From: Pyrodictiaceae archaeon
Lineage (GTDB): Archaea; Thermoproteota; Thermoprotei_A; Sulfolobales; WANQ01
DNA length: 64,000 nt
Reading direction: 5' to 3'
Assembly: GCA_015521735.1 (NCBI GenBank)
Contig: WANQ01000018.1
Coordinates: 1-64,000 of the forward strand
The translations under genes were made by a program, and so were the position numbers. Numbering within the stretch: position 1 is the stretch's first letter; every line of letters starts with the position of its first letter. The notes under the pieces were generated by a model that saw only the letters and a list, made by a program, of their open reading frames with translations, was not told the origin of the DNA and did not search any database. Below are positions 62,502-64,000 of the stretch, piece after piece.

Positions 62502-62558
62502 AGAAGTGATGACCTCAAGCGGCACTGATAGGTGATGAAGGGTAGAGTAGCTGAGAAA
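62502..62558 (+). ncRNA. Archaeal C/D box sRNA (2-prime-O-methylation guide)
   Basis: All four boxes are present with canonical spacing: C box GTGATGA 62506-62512, a 12-nt guide, D-prime box CTGA 62525-62528, a 3-nt spacer, C-prime box GTGATGA 62532-62538, a second 12-nt guide, and D box CTGA 62551-62554. Twelve-nt guides are the archaeal standard. By the fifth-nucleotide rule, the D-prime guide would direct methylation of a G in target UGCCGCUUGAGG and the D guide a U in CUACUCUACCCU. The RNA target (rRNA or tRNA) is not identified. It would act with L7Ae, Nop5 and fibrillarin. A TATA box precedes it at the right distance. Confidence 0.85.
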
Positions 62559-62560
62559 TC

Positions 62561-62788
62561 CTATGGAGAAGCTAAGCACTCAACCAAACAGTCATCTAGA
62601 CATAAGCATTCAATGCAATTACACTCTCTTAGACATTTCTTGAAACAATATCTATCTTCTAATCCTTTCCTAGGATAAGCTTCAATGTTATCATATTCTA
62701 GTAGATCCATACAATCTATTAAGCAGTCATAATAGTTATCGAATTCCTCACCACACTTAGTTATACAAGCACTTAGATCCACTTTCAT
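62561..62788 (-). CDS. 12-cysteine miniprotein with twin CX3C motifs
   Basis: A 75-residue protein with 12 Cys and many Asp/Glu. N-terminal half: C8-X3-C12-X9-C22-X3-C26, a twin CX3C pattern like helical-hairpin proteins. C-terminal half: C48-X3-C52-X3-C56-X-C58-X2-C61-X-C63-X3-C67-X3-C71. There is no signal peptide, so it is probably cytoplasmic. The CX3C spacing suggests either disulfide-stapled helices or metal (Fe-S, Zn, Cu) binding. No known family is recognised. It is 10 nt downstream of the winged-helix-PfkB gene in the same direction and converges on the sRNA. Confidence 0.65.
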   Translation of the reverse strand: MKVDLSACITKCGEEFDNYYDCLIDCMDLLEYDNIEAYPRKGLEDRYCFKKCLRECNCIECLCLDDCLVECLASP

Positions 62789-62798
62789 GTCTAAGTCC

Positions 62799-64000
62799 TT
62801 AGCTCACGCTATGTATGCTAACACTATCCAGTAAGCTTTTAACTATCTCGTCGTTAATATTGGTTCTAGCTCCAAGCCTTGTAACAGTAACTGCGCCAGC
62901 AACAACACCCCACTTAATAGCGTCTACTACATTATCCCCTACTAGTATCCTCCATAGAGTAAAAGCTATGAATGCATCACCAGCTCCTGTAGGATCTACT
63001 ACTTTAACTCTAGGTGGACTATACCTATATACCCTACTCTTAGTATAGAGTAACACGCCTTCAGAGTCCAACGTGACAATTACTACTCCATTGCTTAGCT
63101 CTAGTAAGTCTCGTGGACTAAAGCCTAGATTGGCCTTCATAGCCTCTAATGCTTCTCTATTCAGTATTATCATAGGCTTATACTCAGATAATATTCTTTG
63201 TACCATTTTTGGTGAATACTCTATGGATTCCTTCATTGGTGCATAAACGAATAGCTTATCTTCGCTCAAGGCCTTTGATCCAACCGTTAATACGTTTTCG
63301 AGAAAGGTATCTGAAGCATAGTATATCCTAGCATTAATGCTGTTCCATTCAACTTCTTCGGGATTAGGTGCTATAGCTGAAAGTCTACCCACAATTTTCC
63401 TAACGCTAACATTATCGCCATCGTGTACTATGATTGTTTTTATAGTATATCTGTCATCGTATACTGTTACCTTGGATAAATCTACGTTGTCCTTGTATAA
63501 AGCTAGAATAGAGTAAAAGCCATCATAGTCTAAGCCAATACTTGATACTAGGCCAACGCTTACTCCAAGCCTACCCATATAGGATGCTATGTTAGCTCCA
63601 CTACCACCTAAGCCAACATATACTGGATTACAGAGGCCACTTGAAACTTCTACGTGATAGTCTACAGCTATTGAACCTGCAACAAGTACATCCCAGCTAC
63701 TTCTCTTAGAGTTATCCTTTAAAACATTGACAATCCCTCTAAACAATTCCTTAGTAAGCATGGAAGGATCAAGACTGAGCTCAATGAAATTGTAGGCAAG
63801 GCTTTCACCTAGTAGCCTATACAGGCAGGATACTTCGTTAACTAGTAGCTTCTTATCTATGCTAGTAGGCTTAGCCATGAGCATTTTAAGCCATTTACCG
63901 AGAGCTGTAAGCTTATAGCATTTAAGCTTAATCCTCCTACCACTTGGAGAAGTTGTTTCAACAACTTCTTCTACAACTACACCTGTATCCACTAACTCCC
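62799..64000 (-). CDS. Winged-helix-PfkB kinase fusion, 5-prime end outside the window
   Basis: The frame stays open to the window edge, so the N terminus is missing; GTG 63992 is only an internal candidate. The first visible residues (VDTGVVVEEVV, then SGRRIKLKCYKLTALGKWL) look like the wing and last helix of a winged-helix DNA-binding domain. After a helical linker (about 50-95), a PfkB kinase domain follows, with VGLGGSGANIASYMGRLG and DPTGAGDAFIAFTLW (catalytic Asp). The fusion suggests a ligand-responsive regulator or moonlighting kinase. The substrate is unknown. It is followed 10 nt later by the 12-Cys miniprotein. Confidence 0.75.
   Translation of the reverse strand, partial: ELVDTGVVVEEVVETTSPSGRRIKLKCYKLTALGKWLKMLMAKPTSIDKKLLVNEVSCLYRLLGESLAYNFIELSLDPSMLTKELFRGIVNVLKDNSKRSSWDVLVAGSIAVDYHVEVSSGLCNPVYVGLGGSGANIASYMGRLGVSVGLVSSIGLDYDGFYSILALYKDNVDLSKVTVYDDRYTIKTIIVHDGDNVSVRKIVGRLSAIAPNPEEVEWNSINARIYYASDTFLENVLTVGSKALSEDKLFVYAPMKESIEYSPKMVQRILSEYKPMIILNREALEAMKANLGFSPRDLLELSNGVVIVTLDSEGVLLYTKSRVYRYSPPRVKVVDPTGAGDAFIAFTLWRILVGDNVVDAIKWGVVAGAVTVTRLGARTNINDEIVKSLLDSVSIHSVS

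Overview
The window is a gene-dense stretch of archaeal DNA (low-to-medium GC, roughly 40 percent by eye), most likely from a hyperthermophilic Thermoproteota (crenarchaeote), Desulfurococcales-like. Support: a NurA-HerA DNA-end-processing pair, stand-alone Elp3, diphthine synthase, glycerol-1-phosphate dehydrogenase, threonine-rich membrane-tethered solute-binding proteins, TATA-box promoters about 25 bp upstream of starts, GGTG/GGAGGTG ribosome-binding sites, frequent GTG and TTG starts, and one textbook archaeal C/D box sRNA. I found no rRNA, tRNA, CRISPR array or insertion sequence, and no stretch over 300 bases without a gene. The species is not determined.

Layout. 1-2.1 kb: a small secreted beta-rich protein with two membrane/secreted partners (possible surface-filament locus). 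2.1-8.8 kb: HD hydrolase, NurA, HerA, a VapBC toxin-antitoxin pair, a ThiF/MoeB-like E1 enzyme, a DHH phosphoesterase. 8.8-19 kb: membrane-anchored surface proteins (LamG/DUF2341, degenerate SNase fold, Thr-rich stalk proteins, a DsbA-like protein) interrupted by a DNA glycosylase, a metallo-beta-lactamase-fold hydrolase, an atypical SDR and two HTH proteins. 19-24.2 kb: aldo-keto reductase, Fe-alcohol dehydrogenase, HAD phosphatase and two glycosyltransferases. 24.3-28.7 kb: a 727-residue transaldolase-like protein divergent from a PfkB kinase, then a glycerophosphodiesterase.

The centrepiece is 28.7-46.4 kb. On the minus strand lie homologues of every step known from the Thermotoga maritima inositol pathway: IolG-like dehydrogenase, IolM-like Zn dehydrogenase, IolN-like creatininase-fold hydrolase, IolO-like epimerase, plus a UxaE-like tagaturonate epimerase, an extra TIM-barrel isomerase, a 2-hydroxyacid dehydrogenase, a CUT2 (ribose-type) ABC importer and a complete CUT1 (maltose-type) ABC importer. 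The CUT1 operon is bracketed by two cyclophilin-like-fold genes. Read together, this is a predicted inositol (or inositol-phosphate) import and oxidation route leading through 5-keto-L-gluconate and D-tagaturonate to D-fructuronate. Substrate assignment is inference.

46.5-64 kb: a PfkB kinase coupled to glycerol-1-phosphate dehydrogenase, a UspA-like protein with an ArsB/NhaD permease, Elp3, isoleucyl-tRNA synthetase, a ClC protein with Gln in place of the gating Glu, diphthine synthase, another PfkB kinase, a secreted beta-helix protein, the C/D sRNA, a 12-cysteine miniprotein and a winged-helix-PfkB fusion cut by the window end.
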